The notes under the pieces were generated by a model that did not search any database, had not been told where the DNA came from, and was given only the letters and a program-made list of their open reading frames with translations. The position numbers and the translations under genes were made by a program. Shown here piece after piece: positions 1-13,674 of a stretch of 64,000 bases of DNA. The first letter of the stretch is position 1. Every line of letters starts with the position of its first letter. The DNA comes from Methanoregula sp. UBA154 (GTDB taxonomy: Archaea; Halobacteriota; Methanomicrobia; Methanomicrobiales; Methanospirillaceae), in the NCBI GenBank assembly GCA_002502245.1, contig DAPW01000018.1, positions 44,474 to 108,473 on the forward strand, read 5' to 3'.

Positions 1-194
1 TCTCCTCAAGCATCACGATGAAGCGGATCATGGAGTATTCGCACGGCTTGTATTTCGAGGAGCGGGAACGGATGACTGCCCGGGTGCAGGTGAAATACTG
101 CGCCTCATCCATCGTCAAAAAGGTCTTCCATGAAGGGCTCATGAAGCCGACTGAAGTGGAAGTGCTCAAGTCCTCCTGTTACCACGCAGGATAA
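1..194 (+). CDS. 3' end of an unidentified protein gene (partial)
   Basis: An open frame runs in from the window edge (codons from position 3) and ends at TAA 192-194, giving about 63 visible residues. The tail is basic and contains two separated Cys residues (KYCASSIV and SSCYHAG). I do not recognise the family. The reading frame is uninterrupted and its codon use looks like the neighbouring genes, so it is probably the genuine C-terminus of a gene that starts upstream of the window. The 195-390 gap that follows separates it from a convergent gene and shows no further coding signal. Confidence 0.6.
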   Translation, partial: SSSITMKRIMEYSHGLYFEERERMTARVQVKYCASSIVKKVFHEGLMKPTEVEVLKSSCYHAG

Positions 195-390
195 CTCATC
201 CTTTTTTCATTGTGCATGCAGGAGAAGACCAGTTTGCTGCGCTGGTCTTTTCCGGGAATCAGACACACCTTGTCGATCCGGCAGGTACGGGGAATTTCGA
301 GAGAGATTTGCCGGCTGGCTGAAGAGATGGCCCGTTGCCACCCGGAAAAATCAATACGAAAAAGGAAAGGGATTATTCCACGGTAAAAAG

Positions 391-1278
391 TTACCGGCGC
401 CGGATAGCAACAAGCACGATCGCCGCCGTGGCGGCGCAGAGCGCGGTCGCGGGATTTCCGGGAGATTCCTCTGCAGGGGGAGGATCGGTCCCCAGCGGTG
501 TCGGGATCTTCACGGTGGATTTGCGGATCGTTGTAACGGCCTTTGCCGGTGTGCCGGAAGCAGCCGTGGTCAGCGTCGTACCCTGGGTTGAACCGGCTGC
601 GAGCGGCGTGAGAATGGCAGAGAAATAGACACGCTGATTATCGATTATCGTGACCCGGTCCGAATAGTCCTCGTACCCGATCTTCCTGATAAGGACATCG
701 TGAACTCCATCTTTGTAGGTCCTATACGTGAACGTGCTCGTACCTACCTCCTCGCCATCCACAAAGATCGTTGCACCATTGGGATTGGTCTCGAAAAAGA
801 CGCTGTTTTCACCGCTTTGTTCCCGGGTAGTCCGGGTAGTCCGGGTCGTTGCCGTCACCGAGGTTGTTGTGGTCGTGGTGGAGGAGCCCGCGCCGCTTCC
901 CTTGTAGATCTCGAAACCCTTGGACATTGCAGCTTCCGGAATAGTGCCGCGGACTACCTTGACATCGTAATCGGCCACAACAGCCCATTTACCAGAGAGC
1001 GAGAAGTCAGCAGTTATCTCTGTATCGCTCAGGCTGACAACCGAACCCACAAGATAACCATATACGCCGTCATTATCCACTATACCACATTTTGTCAGCC
1101 AGACCTTGTGACCGGAATCGAAACCGGAACCGGTGATCGTGACCCTGACCGTCTCCCCGAGGGGCCCGCTTCCCGGGCGGACGTCGCTTATCGATGGCGA
1201 GGCGGAAGCCAGGGGGGTTACTGCCATAACCATCAGGAGGACGAAGAGCAGACAAATAAAGAGAGAGGATCGTTTCAT
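391..1278 (-). CDS. Secreted IPT/TIG-PEGA surface protein with C-terminal membrane anchor
   Basis: 295 residues. A signal peptide covers about residues 1-27 (hydrophobic stretch ending LASAS). An IPT/TIG immunoglobulin-like domain follows (about 28-125, motif PGSGPLGETVRVTITGSGF). A Thr-rich linker (about 133-152) leads to a PEGA domain (about 158-225, FFETNPNGATIFVDGEEVGT). A Thr/Pro stretch then precedes a C-terminal hydrophobic helix ending in RRR. This layout is typical of cell-surface proteins of methanogenic archaea, probably with adhesive or S-layer-associated roles; no enzyme motif is seen. It is a shorter paralogue of the next gene, with near-identical PEGA and tail regions. The function is inferred only from domain architecture. 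Confidence 0.85.
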   Translation of the reverse strand: MKRSSLFICLLFVLLMVMAVTPLASASPSISDVRPGSGPLGETVRVTITGSGFDSGHKVWLTKCGIVDNDGVYGYLVGSVVSLSDTEITADFSLSGKWAVVADYDVKVVRGTIPEAAMSKGFEIYKGSGAGSSTTTTTTSVTATTRTTRTTREQSGENSVFFETNPNGATIFVDGEEVGTSTFTYRTYKDGVHDVLIRKIGYEDYSDRVTIIDNQRVYFSAILTPLAAGSTQGTTLTTAASGTPAKAVTTIRKSTVKIPTPLGTDPPPAEESPGNPATALCAATAAIVLVAIRRR

Positions 1279-1476
1279 GCTCGTAAATCTTCACCAGTTG
1301 TTTGTAAGAAAATTTGGTGCCGTCATCTGATATAGGTTATGAATACGGATAACCGCCTTTACGATGTGCTCCCTTCTTCGAGCGGGATGCCCTGCTGCTG
1401 TCAGACGCGGGCGGAGGAGATCCGGATCCCGAAAAGCGCGGAACATACCGGCCGATCTTCCGGAGAACCCAAAAAA

Positions 1477-2739
1477 TTACCGGCGCCGGATCACAACAAA
1501 ACCGAGTGCAATACCGGCAGCTGCGATGACAACCGCGGGGTCAACCGGCGATGCTCCGGCGGGGGTGTCGCTTGGCCATGATGTCGGGACTTTTATCGTG
1601 GACTTTTTGATGGTGGTGGCGGTCTTTGCGGTTGTTGCTGTTACGGTCGCCGTATCGTCACCCAGCGCGGTCAGCCGGGCATAGAACGTGACGCGCTTTC
1701 CCTCAAGCACCGTGACCGTGCCGGCATAGTCCTTATACCCGGTCTTCCGGAGAAGTACGTCATAGGTTCCCGGTATCGCGTTGTAGTACGTGAACACGCT
1801 GGTACCCACTCTCTCGTTGTCCAGCCATACGGTGGCGCCGGTGGGATTTGTCTCGAAATAGACGCTGCTGTCAGTCTCCGCGTCCGGATCGATGATGGTA
1901 AAGGTCAGGTCGCAGGTATAGCTCGTGGCATCGTTGTACACGCACACCTCATAATCGCCGGCAGCCTGATAGTCAAGGTCAAACGTCCCGACAATCCTGG
2001 TACCGGCAGTGTTCACCGAGGTGACGTCCCCGAGGATAGGATTATAGTTACTCCGTTCCAGTTTCATGTACGCGTTGCTGCCGAAGTTCGTGCCGGAGAG
2101 GGCGGTGATGCTCACCGTGGTATTTGTCTCGCCGCTTGATGGGGTTATTGAGTTCAGGGTCGGTATATTGGACTGGCTTTTTACGGTGAATCCATTGACC
2201 AGGGTGTCGGACTGCCCCGCAGCATTTTCCACTACCACATTCCACGTCCCCACTCTTTCTCCGGCCAGAGGGAAGGAACAGGTCAGGGTTGTTGTGCTTC
2301 CGCTGCAGGATCCGGGAATATTGGTTTCACCGCTCTTTTTCAGGACGACACTCCCCCCGCTGGCGGAAAAGCCGGAACCGCTGATCGTGACACCATGGAG
2401 CGTGCTGGTATTAAACCCGCTCGAGGGGGAGATGCCATCTATGGTTAGTTCAGTGTTCGTGAATACATGATTGATTGATACCGTGGAACCCTCGATTACC
2501 GTGACGGTTGTAGTATAATCATCATAACCGGACAAATGCAACTTCACCGAGTGAGTTCCGGTAGGGTAACTCCAGTTATGTGGCGTGAGGCCGAGGACGT
2601 CAGAGCGATCCTGACCATCCCAAAAAGTGGTAGCCCCGGAGGGTGTGGTTCGGATATCAAGATACCCATTAGCTGATACACCCACCGGGATCAGCAGGAG
2701 CAGGACAGATATACAGACAAAGAACGTGAATCGTTTCAT
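1477..2739 (-). CDS. Secreted PEGA-IPT-IPT-PEGA surface protein with C-terminal anchor
   Basis: 420 residues from the ATG at 2739. That start is preferred to a TTG six codons upstream because it gives MKR plus a signal peptide exactly like the paralogue downstream, with a GGAAG ribosome site before it. Order: signal peptide (1-23), PEGA domain (about 24-90, DIRTTPSGATTFWDG), two IPT/TIG domains (about 95-185 and 190-285), a second PEGA domain (about 292-357, YFETNPTGATVWLDNERVGT), a Thr/Ala-rich linker and a C-terminal hydrophobic helix ending RRR. It should be an exported, membrane-anchored surface protein. The tandem arrangement with 391-1278 indicates gene duplication followed by loss or gain of domains. 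Confidence 0.85.
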   Translation of the reverse strand: MKRFTFFVCISVLLLLIPVGVSANGYLDIRTTPSGATTFWDGQDRSDVLGLTPHNWSYPTGTHSVKLHLSGYDDYTTTVTVIEGSTVSINHVFTNTELTIDGISPSSGFNTSTLHGVTISGSGFSASGGSVVLKKSGETNIPGSCSGSTTTLTCSFPLAGERVGTWNVVVENAAGQSDTLVNGFTVKSQSNIPTLNSITPSSGETNTTVSITALSGTNFGSNAYMKLERSNYNPILGDVTSVNTAGTRIVGTFDLDYQAAGDYEVCVYNDATSYTCDLTFTIIDPDAETDSSVYFETNPTGATVWLDNERVGTSVFTYYNAIPGTYDVLLRKTGYKDYAGTVTVLEGKRVTFYARLTALGDDTATVTATTAKTATTIKKSTIKVPTSWPSDTPAGASPVDPAVVIAAAGIALGFVVIRRR

Positions 2740-3016
2740 GTCATTACTTCCTATCAATGAATCGAATGAATGAACTTTGTGCCAGCATAAGATATATTTT
2801 TGGAAATTTATTCAGGAGGTGCCGGCGGTTTCTCGCTGGTATGCCGCACTTGTCGTAAAAAACAACCAGCCGTGATTGATCTCCCGATGACCGATGACCG
2901 CCGACCGGAAAACCTTTGCCACGATCCCGGTCCATTTCGCTTGCGGCCTGCCATTGGAAGAACAGGACAGAGTGGGTTTCCGGCAGGACACGGAAGAACA
3001 GGAAACGTAAAAGAGA

Positions 3017-3212
3017 TGCTTTGTAGAAACGGGCATGAACCGGTGGAGTTCACACCATACCGATGAAAATCGGAAAAGAGATCATAATTTTTACGAGGGC
3101 TACCCGCCTCAGGGCCCCTCCGGGGTACGGCGGGGCAGGATTGTTGGATGTGAACCGGTGTCAGATCTGCCGCGGGGGCGCCCCGTCGGGGGCGGCGGGG
3201 TTGATCGTAATC
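3017..3212 (+). repeat. Intergenic repeat, left (R1) part only
   Basis: Begins with TGCTTTGTAGAA, one mismatch from the family terminus TGCTCTGTAGAA, and continues with the conserved blocks GGTGGAGTTCACACC, CGCCTCAGGGCCCCTCCGG and CCGCGGGGGCGCCCCGTCGG. The right half and right terminus found in complete copies are missing, so this is a decayed copy. The rest of the 2740-3283 gap shows nothing recognisable. Confidence 0.7.
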
Positions 3213-3283
3213 TGGGTGAATAGTATCAAAATTTCCTATCCTATCTTTCCGGAATTGATGAATTAAAAAGAATAATTTAGTAA

Positions 3284-3303
3284 GAAAAAATGAAAAAGAA
3301 AAA
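3284..3303 (-). terminator. Poly-T termination tract after tRNA-Arg
   Basis: On the minus strand, three runs of T (five, five and six long) follow the tRNA 3' end directly. This is the usual form of an archaeal T-tract terminator. Confidence 0.5.
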
Positions 3304-3378
3304 CGGGCCTGGGGGGATTCGAACCCCCGACATCCGGGTTAGAAGCCCGGCGCTATGTCCAGGCTAAGCCACAGGCCC
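3304..3378 (-). tRNA. tRNA-Arg (anticodon TCT)
   Basis: The minus strand folds into a full cloverleaf. The acceptor GGGCCTG pairs with CAGGCCC, the anticodon stem CCGGG/CCCGG holds loop CTTCTAA (anticodon TCT), and the T-arm GGGGG-TTCGAAT-CCCCC is perfect. The discriminator is G and CCA is not encoded. No intron is present. Confidence 0.97.
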
Positions 3379-3445
3379 ATCTGACGCCAATAACATTCGC
3401 GCTGGTGGATAATATCTGTTTCCTGCGCAGGAATGGTAAAAAAGA

Positions 3446-3742
3446 TTATTGCTTCTCGATCTTCTCGATGATCCTGTCAAGCCGGGTGGTGATACTCTCG
3501 AGTTTCTCTTCCGTTGACTGGATCTCCACGTGGCTTAAGGCAAACCAGATGGTTGTGCAGCCGACCCCGAACATGGCGATCGCGAACATGAACATGGTAG
3601 GATCATGGTCGATGGTCATCGTATAGACGCTGTAGACGATCAGGTATCCGCCGGCACAAATGATCAGTACCATGAACAAGACCTGTGCCCATTCCTTAGG
3701 TCCAAACGCCTTACAATATTCGGTCAGACTTTTTTCCTGCAT
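3446..3742 (-). CDS. Small two-helix membrane protein of unknown function
   Basis: 98 residues from the ATG at 3742. A longer upstream frame would add an implausible Lys-rich, non-conserved leader, so I chose the inner start. After a polar N-terminus there are two membrane helices (about residues 18-40 and 48-70), then a charged, predicted coiled-coil tail (STEEKLESITTRLDRIIEKIEK). It resembles no family I can name. The layout suggests a membrane-anchored oligomerising protein. It stands alone between tRNA-Arg and a repeat copy. Confidence 0.65.
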   Translation of the reverse strand: MQEKSLTEYCKAFGPKEWAQVLFMVLIICAGGYLIVYSVYTMTIDHDPTMFMFAIAMFGVGCTTIWFALSHVEIQSTEEKLESITTRLDRIIEKIEKQ

Positions 3743-3816
3743 GGGTACCGTATAGTGAGATTCATTCCTGTGGTATTTATAGTGTGAGGCAAAAAAGCGG
3801 TTTTTTATCTTTTTTT

Positions 3817-4039
3817 TGTTCGGTAGAAAACCTCTTTTTAAAAACATAAGAGCACCCCCCTTGAGCCAGCCCCGCCCCCTCGGGGCGGGGGCGCATACGA
3901 TGCCCCGCTCTGACGTTTATTGAAACGTCCTGTTTTTTTGTAAAAAAAACAGGTAATACAGAACTATCGCAACCGGTGCGGCCCAGCGGCGGGGCGAAGC
4001 CACGGGAGCGTCAGGTATCGGAACGATTTTTAACGAACA
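3817..4039 (-). repeat. MITE-like intergenic repeat, short form, degenerate ends
   Basis: Minus-strand copy of the short (about 220 bp) element. The right terminus TGTTCGGTAGAA (3817-3828) matches the family terminus at 10 of 12 positions; the other end (4028-4039) at about 8 of 12. It contains the conserved GCTTCGCCCCGCCGCT hairpin block, the GACGTTT-caat-AAACGTC hairpin and the GGGGCGGGG stem-loop. No target duplication is visible, so this copy is old. Confidence 0.7.
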
Positions 4040-4080
4040 GTAAATTTCAAAAGGGATACCGGTTTGAATCTTCCGGGAGA

Positions 4081-4095
4081 AGAAAAAGAGAAAAA
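4081..4095 (-). terminator. Poly-T tract after nusA
   Basis: Immediately after the nusA stop, the minus strand reads ATTTTTCTCTTTTTCT. This is a likely end of the RNA polymerase operon transcript. Confidence 0.45.
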
Positions 4096-4096
4096 T

Positions 4097-4573
4097 TTAC
4101 TGGGGATTTTGTTCATCCGCAGCAACGCCGTCCATGGGCTTCTGCAGGATCTGGACATCGGCGATATTATGCTGGCGCAGTGAAAGCTTCTTTGCCTTGA
4201 AAATGTTCTTGCCGTCTTTGCCGATCGCGATACCCCGGTCCTCGTCACGGACTTCCACGGTGGCGGTCTTCTGGTCATCCTCGCCCTCGAAGAGGATGGA
4301 GGTGACCTGTGCGGGCAGGAAACAGTTCTTTAAGAACTGTTCCACGTTGCTGTTGTATTCCACGACCTCAATCTTCTTGCCCATGACTTCGGAGGCCTTC
4401 TTGATGGAGGCACCCTTCTTGCCAATGGCAAGTCCCATGTCTCCGGGGTTGATCACGAAGATGAGCCGGCCGTTCCGGTCATCGACAACGCAGTCGCGGC
4501 TTCCCGCGCCAGTCAGGCTCTCGAACTGGGAGATCAGGCGCATGCAGTCTTCGGTCAGTTTCACTTCGACCAT
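4097..4573 (-). CDS. nusA: NusA-like transcription factor, KH-domain protein
   Basis: 158 residues, the normal size of archaeal NusA, which lacks the bacterial N-terminal and S1 domains. Two KH RNA-binding modules are visible: DMGLAIGKKGASIKKA (about 47-62) and DRGIAIGKDGKNIFKA (about 112-127), each with the GxxG loop. It should bind nascent RNA and modulate RNA polymerase. It lies 15 bp downstream of L30e at the end of the RNA polymerase operon, its usual archaeal location. In many archaea S12, S7 and elongation factor genes follow; here the strand continues instead with a repeat and tRNA-Arg. Confidence 0.95.
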   Translation of the reverse strand: MVEVKLTEDCMRLISQFESLTGAGSRDCVVDDRNGRLIFVINPGDMGLAIGKKGASIKKASEVMGKKIEVVEYNSNVEQFLKNCFLPAQVTSILFEGEDDQKTATVEVRDEDRGIAIGKDGKNIFKAKKLSLRQHNIADVQILQKPMDGVAADEQNPQ

Positions 4574-4588
4574 AGCATACCCCCTAAT

Positions 4589-4879
4589 TTATGCCCTCTT
4601 CAGGGAGAGAATGTCTGACTCGCCCGGGGTCACGACCGCAAGGGTGCTGACCATGAAGGGCTTACCGCATGCCTTGCCGAGGGCCACGCTGGAGCCCTCG
4701 AAGGTGTGGATGAAGAGGTTCTCGTATCCCGAAAGTTTGGATTTAAAACTGGCCGGGCAGTTTCCTGCCACGACGATCATCTGGGCTTTTCCCTCTTTGA
4801 TGCATTTTTCTGTGTTGTTCTGGCCAAGAATGACATTTCCGGTCTTGATAGCTCTTCTGAGTGAAGCATTAAAATCCAT
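4589..4879 (-). CDS. rpl30e: Large-subunit ribosomal protein L30e
   Basis: 96 residues. The ATG at 4879 is chosen because GAGG lies eight bases before it; a TTG two codons upstream would sit too close to that site. The L7Ae/L30e fold signature is clear: GNVILGQNNTEKCIKEGKAQ near the N-terminus and a conserved hydrophobic core ending GESDILSL. It binds rRNA kink-turns in the large subunit. Its place between rpoA2 and nusA is the standard archaeal operon order. Confidence 0.95.
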   Translation of the reverse strand: MDFNASLRRAIKTGNVILGQNNTEKCIKEGKAQMIVVAGNCPASFKSKLSGYENLFIHTFEGSSVALGKACGKPFMVSTLAVVTPGESDILSLKRA

Positions 4880-4908
4880 GTACAATTCCTCTGGTTTTTT
4901 TTAAGGTG

Positions 4909-8723
<3,815 letters not shown>

Positions 8724-8724
8724 G

Positions 8725-10542
8725 TTACACCACGTCCTGTAATTTCAGTCTTGGGGCTATACCCATGCTCTTCATCTCGTCGAGCAGGAGCTTGAACGCG
8801 TAACTCATCTCGACCGAGTAGATATCGGTTTCGTTGCCGCAGGCAAGACAGCGGGTCATGTTGCGCTTGCGGTCGAGCATCGCAACCATACCGCAGTGGG
8901 CACAGACATATTCGTTGACCTTGTCCGACTCATCGAGCAGGCGTTCCTTGAGTGCCATGGCGGCGCCGTGGCCGATCATGACATCACGCTCCATTTCACC
9001 GAACCGGAGACCGCCCTCACGGGCCCGTCCTTCCGTCGGCTGGCGCGTTAAGACCTGCACCGGGCCACGGGAGCGGGCGTGCATCTTGGACGACACCATG
9101 TGGTAGAGTTTCTGGTAGTAGATGACACCGATATAGACATCGGCCTTGAAGACCTTGCCGGTGATACCATCATACATGACTTCCCTGCCATTGTGGGAGA
9201 AGCCGAGTTTCTTTAAACTTGCGCGGATATCCGCCTCGCTCTCGCCACCAAAGGCGGTGCCGTTGATGCGCCGGCCTTCAAGGGAGCCGACCTTGCCACC
9301 GATCATCTCGAGCATATGTCCGACGGTCATCCGGCTCGGGATGGCATGGGGGTTGATGACAAGGTCAGGGGTAAGGCCGCTCTCGGTGAAGGGCATGTCT
9401 TCCTGGTGGGCGATGAGACCGACCACACCTTTCTGCCCGTGACGGGACGCGAACTTGTCACCGACTTCCGGGATACGGAGGTCGCGGGTACGGACCTTCA
9501 CCAGGCGCGAACTGTTCTCGCCCTCGGTTATGATGACGGTGTCGACGATCCCGTGCTCGTTGCTCCTCATCGTGACGGATGTGTCGCGGCGCTTCTCGAC
9601 CGCAATCAGTTCTCCGGAGGGCTCCTCGAGAAACCGGGGCGGGGAGGTCTTGCCGATCAGGACATCCTTTTCTGCAACAACAGTCTCGGGGTTAATAACC
9701 CCGTCCTCGTCAAGGTTCTTGTAGGACTCGGCGCCGTGAGCGCCCGCAACGTCCTCTTCGGGGACTTCGATGCGGTCGATCTGGCCGCCGGGATAACGGC
9801 GTTCCTCACCTTCATAGGTCCGGAAGAAATGGGAGCGGCCGAGACCGCGTTCAATGGAGGCCTTGTTGAAGATGAGGGCATCTTCAATATTGTACCCCTC
9901 GTACGAGAGGATCGCGACAACGAAATTTTGTCCTGCCGGGCGGTCATCCGACCCGATCAGTTCCGAGGTCTGGGTATGGGTGAGCGGTTTCTGCACATAG
10001 TGGAGCAGGTGGCCGCGGGTATCGGGACGGAGCTTCATGTTGGCCGCGCCAAAACCGAGCGCCTGCTTGACCATCCCTGCACCCATCGTAACACGCGGGC
10101 TGGCATTATGCTCAGGGAAGGGGACATGTGCTGCACCGATACCCAGGATCAGGGAGGGGTCGATCTCAAGGTGGGTGTGCTCGGGCGTCAGTTTCGAGAA
10201 GTCCATGGCGATAAGGAGGTCTTCTTCCTCTTCAGCATCGATAAACTCGATTAAACCGCGCTGGACAAACGAGGCGAACTCCACTTCCTTCTTCGCAAGC
10301 CTGGCAAGGTCCTCATCGGTGATGAGCGGCTCGCCGTTCTTCAAGACGATGAGCGGGCGGCGGGCGCGACCGCGGTCGGTCAGGATGACAACATCGCCAT
10401 TGTATTCCTTGTGGGAGACATTCACTTCCGGGGGAATCGTCCCCTGCCGGCGCATGGAGCGTATGGTTGCCACCAGCGTTTTGGGGTCATCGACAAGGCC
10501 GATGAGTGCGCCGTCAACAAAGACGCGCGATTTCTTGCTCAT
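8725..10542 (-). CDS. rpoB1: DNA-directed RNA polymerase subunit B'
   Basis: 605 residues, the C-terminal half of the split second-largest subunit. Recognisable are [15 protein letters not shown], the conserved clamp-side block [16 protein letters not shown], and a C-terminal zinc site with CAHCG and CLACG. The start overlaps the rpoB2 stop by four bases (ATGA). The split of subunit B into B' and B'' is characteristic of methanogens and Haloarchaea. Confidence 0.98.
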   Translation of the reverse strand: MSKKSRVFVDGALIGLVDDPKTLVATIRSMRRQGTIPPEVNVSHKEYNGDVVILTDRGRARRPLIVLKNGEPLITDEDLARLAKKEVEFASFVQRGLIEFIDAEEEEDLLIAMDFSKLTPEHTHLEIDPSLILGIGAAHVPFPEHNASPRVTMGAGMVKQALGFGAANMKLRPDTRGHLLHYVQKPLTHTQTSELIGSDDRPAGQNFVVAILSYEGYNIEDALIFNKASIERGLGRSHFFRTYEGEERRYPGGQIDRIEVPEEDVAGAHGAESYKNLDEDGVINPETVVAEKDVLIGKTSPPRFLEEPSGELIAVEKRRDTSVTMRSNEHGIVDTVIITEGENSSRLVKVRTRDLRIPEVGDKFASRHGQKGVVGLIAHQEDMPFTESGLTPDLVINPHAIPSRMTVGHMLEMIGGKVGSLEGRRINGTAFGGESEADIRASLKKLGFSHNGREVMYDGITGKVFKADVYIGVIYYQKLYHMVSSKMHARSRGPVQVLTRQPTEGRAREGGLRFGEMERDVMIGHGAAMALKERLLDESDKVNEYVCAHCGMVAMLDRKRNMTRCLACGNETDIYSVEMSYAFKLLLDEMKSMGIAPRLKLQDVV

Positions 10543-12104
10543 GATTCACCCCGTATGTGTTCGACCCCGAGATTATGGAGGATCTGCAGGATCTGTTCTT
10601 CATTGTCGACACCCTTGCTGATCTCGACCATCTGGGCAAAGTTCTTGACAAGACCGCAGTTCGGTCCTTCTGGTGTTTCGCTCGGGCAGATCCGGCCCCA
10701 CTGGGTCGGGTGCAGGTCACGGGCCTCGAAATGGGGCTGTGACCGGGAGAGCGGCGAGATGACGCGGCGGAGGTGCGAGAGCACGGCCATGTGGTCGACG
10801 CGGTCGAGGAGCTGGGAGACACCGGTCCTCCCGCCAACCCAGTTACCGGTGGCGAGCGGGTGGAGCAGGCGTTCGGTCAGCACATCGGCGCGGACGGCGG
10901 TCGCGATCGAGAGGTCGCGGTGGCGCATGCTGGCCCGTTCGAGCTGGTACTTGATATCCCTCGTCAGGCGGTTGAGCGAGATACGGAAGAGATCCTCCAT
11001 CAGGTCACCGGCAAGTTTCAGCCGCTTGTTTGAGTAATGGTCCTTGTCATCGATCCGGCGCTTGTTCAGCACAAGGTCGAAACAGGCCTCTGCCATGCGG
11101 CCAAGGAAGTGGGCTTTTGCGAGCCGGACCGAGAGGACCGCTTCTGTATAGCCATCTTCCCCTTCCTTGAGGTTCGCCGGCATTGAATAATTGAGGTGCG
11201 GCAGGAGGTAGTTGTCGAGGACGAACTCCGCCCGCTTGCGCTGGTAGTCCTTGGTCTGGTTGGGTGCCAGTTTCTTGCCGACATACATGACACCGCCCTC
11301 GACCGAGTCGCATTCACTCTCCTCGAGGTTCTGCATCATGAAGGTGAGGATATCCTCATCCGTCGAGACCGCGTTTACGACTTCCTGGTCATTGGTCATG
11401 CCCAGTGCGCGCATCAGGTCCACGAATTTCAGGTGGCCGGCAACGGACGGAAACGAGACCTCGAGGAGGTTCTTCTTGTTCCGCTCGACAACAACCAGTG
11501 CCCGGTACCCCCGGAACTGGGAGAATACCTTGGCAACATAAATCCGCTCATTGTAGCGTTCGGTGAACTCCGTCATGATCTTGTTGGATGCAAGATCCTC
11601 CAGGGTCATGAGCACGCGCTCGGTACCATTGACGATGAAATAACCGCCGGCATCAAACGCGTCTTCCCCATGGGTGATGCGCTGGGCATCATCCATACCA
11701 TAAAGGTTGCAGGCGAGCGACCCGACCATGATCGGGAGCTGCCCGATCGTGGTGATGATCGGGTCCTGCCGGTCCTCGCCGTGCACGAGCGTCAGGCCAA
11801 GCTGGATCGGCGCGGCATACGTCAGGTTGCGCAGGCGTGCCTCGGACGGGTAGAGTTCCCCCTGCGATCCGTCTGCTTCCCGTACCAGCGGTTTTTTGAC
11901 CTCGATGGTGCCCAGTTCAACCCAGACGGGCTCGTTGTTCTTGCCCCGGTTCTCGATATCAGTCTCGATAACCCTCTGCTCGTTGACCACTTTCTGAAGA
12001 TTGTGTTTTAAGAAATAGTTGAAGGAGTCAAGCTGGTGGCGCGCAACATGCTCCCGTGAAAAATACGCCCTCGATAAAATACTTCTGTCAATCAGACTGA
12101 CCAA
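10539..12104 (-). CDS. rpoB2: DNA-directed RNA polymerase subunit B''
   Basis: 521 residues, the N-terminal half of subunit B, containing the lobe and protrusion and ending in the fork region ([20 protein letters not shown], about 465-484). The start appears to be TTG at 12104 because no ATG or GTG is available between the rpoH stop and the conserved sequence [12 protein letters not shown]. The preceding ribosome site is weak, which fits translational coupling to rpoH nine bases upstream. Confidence 0.96.
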   Translation of the reverse strand: MVSLIDRSILSRAYFSREHVARHQLDSFNYFLKHNLQKVVNEQRVIETDIENRGKNNEPVWVELGTIEVKKPLVREADGSQGELYPSEARLRNLTYAAPIQLGLTLVHGEDRQDPIITTIGQLPIMVGSLACNLYGMDDAQRITHGEDAFDAGGYFIVNGTERVLMTLEDLASNKIMTEFTERYNERIYVAKVFSQFRGYRALVVVERNKKNLLEVSFPSVAGHLKFVDLMRALGMTNDQEVVNAVSTDEDILTFMMQNLEESECDSVEGGVMYVGKKLAPNQTKDYQRKRAEFVLDNYLLPHLNYSMPANLKEGEDGYTEAVLSVRLAKAHFLGRMAEACFDLVLNKRRIDDKDHYSNKRLKLAGDLMEDLFRISLNRLTRDIKYQLERASMRHRDLSIATAVRADVLTERLLHPLATGNWVGGRTGVSQLLDRVDHMAVLSHLRRVISPLSRSQPHFEARDLHPTQWGRICPSETPEGPNCGLVKNFAQMVEISKGVDNEEQILQILHNLGVEHIRGES

Positions 12105-12113
12105 CCCCGGAAA

Positions 12114-12365
12114 TTACTTCTTCGGTCTCTTGACCACGAGACGATATGCCTCGGCCCTGCCAGCCGTATGACTCGCCCGTATAATTCGTATCACATCATC
12201 GGCACTGGCGCCGATTTCCCTTACAGCTGGATCGTCATGGTAGATTTTTGGTAATTGTTCGGTAGTAATGTTGTAGCGCGAGAGAAGCTCGGAGACTTCC
12301 TCGTCCTTCATGATTTTATGATCAGGCACCATCGCGTGCTCCAACACATTAAGTTTGGTGCTCAA
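12114..12365 (-). CDS. rpoH: DNA-directed RNA polymerase subunit H (RPB5-like)
   Basis: 83 residues, matching archaeal H, which corresponds to the C-terminal domain of eukaryotic RPB5 ([38 protein letters not shown]). It binds A' in the lower jaw. The start is TTG at 12365, preceded six bases upstream by a strong GGGAGGGGG ribosome site. It is the first gene of the polymerase operon. Confidence 0.96.
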   Translation of the reverse strand: MSTKLNVLEHAMVPDHKIMKDEEVSELLSRYNITTEQLPKIYHDDPAVREIGASADDVIRIIRASHTAGRAEAYRLVVKRPKK

Positions 12366-12414
12366 TGAAAACCCCCTCCCACATAAACAGATTTCCTCTC
12401 AGATGCATCACCGC

Positions 12415-12437
12415 AAAAAACCCACGATTTCTCGTGG
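12415..12437 (-). terminator. Hairpin plus T-run terminator after tRNA-Lys
   Basis: CCACGA / TCGTGG form a six-pair stem with a four-base loop (12422-12437), followed on the minus strand by GTTTTTT. It lies directly downstream of tRNA-Lys and upstream of rpoH, so it probably separates the two transcripts. Confidence 0.55.
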
Positions 12438-12440
12438 CAA

Positions 12441-12514
12441 CGGGCCCGGAGGGATTTGAACCCCCGACCACCTGGTTAAAAGCCAGGCGCTCTACCGAAC
12501 TGAGCTACGAACCC
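12441..12514 (-). tRNA. tRNA-Lys (anticodon TTT)
   Basis: The cloverleaf is complete: the acceptor GGGTTCG pairs with CGGGCCC using two G-U pairs, the anticodon stem CCTGG/CCAGG holds loop CTTTTAA (anticodon TTT), and the T-arm is GGGGG-TTCAAAT-CCCTC. The discriminator is G and CCA is not encoded. Confidence 0.96.
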
Positions 12515-12536
12515 CTGAACATATAAAGATGTACAG

Positions 12537-12545
12537 CATTATAAC
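12537..12545 (-). promoter_or_regulatory. Probable box A of tRNA-Lys
   Basis: On the minus strand GTTATAATG lies about 27 bases before the tRNA 5' end, the standard archaeal TATA spacing. The rest of the gap up to 13038 shows nothing I can interpret. Confidence 0.4.
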
Positions 12546-13038
12546 AATGCCAGAAAACTATTTAAATATTCGTACCGTTCCAGACTACAGAGCAGGCTGT
12601 TGTGCAGGGTCCTGCAAAAATTTTTCCTAGGTCCGGTTGATTTCCCCGCCGGTCCGGATCGTTGTCCCGGGCCTTCTGATGGCAGTCAGATCGTCCGCAG
12701 GCATTTCACGGCCGGGCAGATGGGTTCTACTGATTTTTTTTAGGCGACCCAGAAGAAGATTTTTATCTGCCCCAATACGCTTTGTGAGGAAAGGGTATCT
12801 TTCGAAATGCCCGGAACCAGACCTCGTCTCCTTTGCCGTTATCTCCTGGTTTTTCAAGAGCACTCCGGGTGCGCGAAAACGCGGCAGATCGCGTCCGGAA
12901 CGCGTTGACCGGTTTTAAAACAAAAAATCCCTTCTATCAGGCTATCCTCTTCTGCGTTCTGAAGCGCCCATCTTAACCGGGAATATAAGAACCAGGCACC
13001 CCGGGTTGCCGGGTCTGCCCTCTGCGTATTGGGGCAGG

Positions 13039-13674
13039 TCAGATCCCGGATCGGTGTCCCGACATCTCTCCTTTGATCTGCAGGAGCCGGTTTTCCTGGA
13101 ACTTGATGTTCATTTCCATGCTTTTTATTGCGCGGGAGATCTCGTCGCTGACGCGGATCTTCGAATCATTGAAATTATACGTGGTTTCGAGAATTTTCAT
13201 CAGGCGCCGGTTCACGTCAATACTCTTGCTCAGGCGGGCATATTCGGTGATGATCTCTGCATCGAATCCCGACTGCCGGGCCAGTTCCATGTCGGATTTG
13301 ATGGACTGACGGCGGTTGAGTACATGCTCGATCGCATCGTACAGTTCGCGATGGGTGATCGGTTTCAAGACGTAATCCTCGATATAGATACCGTATTCCT
13401 GCGCTTCGGCAGGAGTGAGCTGTTTTGCCGTAAGCATGAGGACCGGGATCTCCTTTGTTGCCGGGTCTTCCTTGATACGCTCAAGGGTTTCCCAGCCGTC
13501 CATAGGTTCCATCATGATATCCAGGAGAATGAGATCGGGAGTTACGGTCTTTAATATCTCCAGGCATTCTTCCCCGCCATACGCGGCAACAGTACGATAG
13601 CCCCCGCGTTCGAGCATGGTAACAAATACATCCACAATGAATGGGCTGTCATCCACAACTAGTATGGTATACAT
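13039..13674 (-). CDS. Response regulator receiver protein with helical C-terminal extension
   Basis: 211 residues. The CheY-like receiver domain spans about 1-120, with the acidic pair (VVDDS), the phospho-acceptor Asp in LILLDIMM (about residue 52), Thr in MLTAKQ and Lys in VLKPIT. The remaining 90 residues are helical and charged, with no DNA-binding or enzyme domain that I recognise. The ATG overlaps the stop of the upstream roadblock gene by one base, so the two are co-translated. The likely role is as a phosphorylation-switched adaptor. The cognate histidine kinase is not in the window. Confidence 0.88.
   Translation of the reverse strand: MYTILVVDDSPFIVDVFVTMLERGGYRTVAAYGGEECLEILKTVTPDLILLDIMMEPMDGWETLERIKEDPATKEIPVLMLTAKQLTPAEAQEYGIYIEDYVLKPITHRELYDAIEHVLNRRQSIKSDMELARQSGFDAEIITEYARLSKSIDVNRRLMKILETTYNFNDSKIRVSDEISRAIKSMEMNIKFQENRLLQIKGEMSGHRSGI

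Noticed and set aside
11196..12011. Long plus-strand open frames opposite the RNA polymerase genes (also 4906-6375, 9316-10254)
   Set aside because: They are antisense to well-identified polymerase subunits and arise from high GC codon use; they show no domain and no ribosome site.
12600..12930. Small open frames upstream of tRNA-Lys
   Set aside because: No ribosome site, no conserved motif and atypical composition; most likely spurious.
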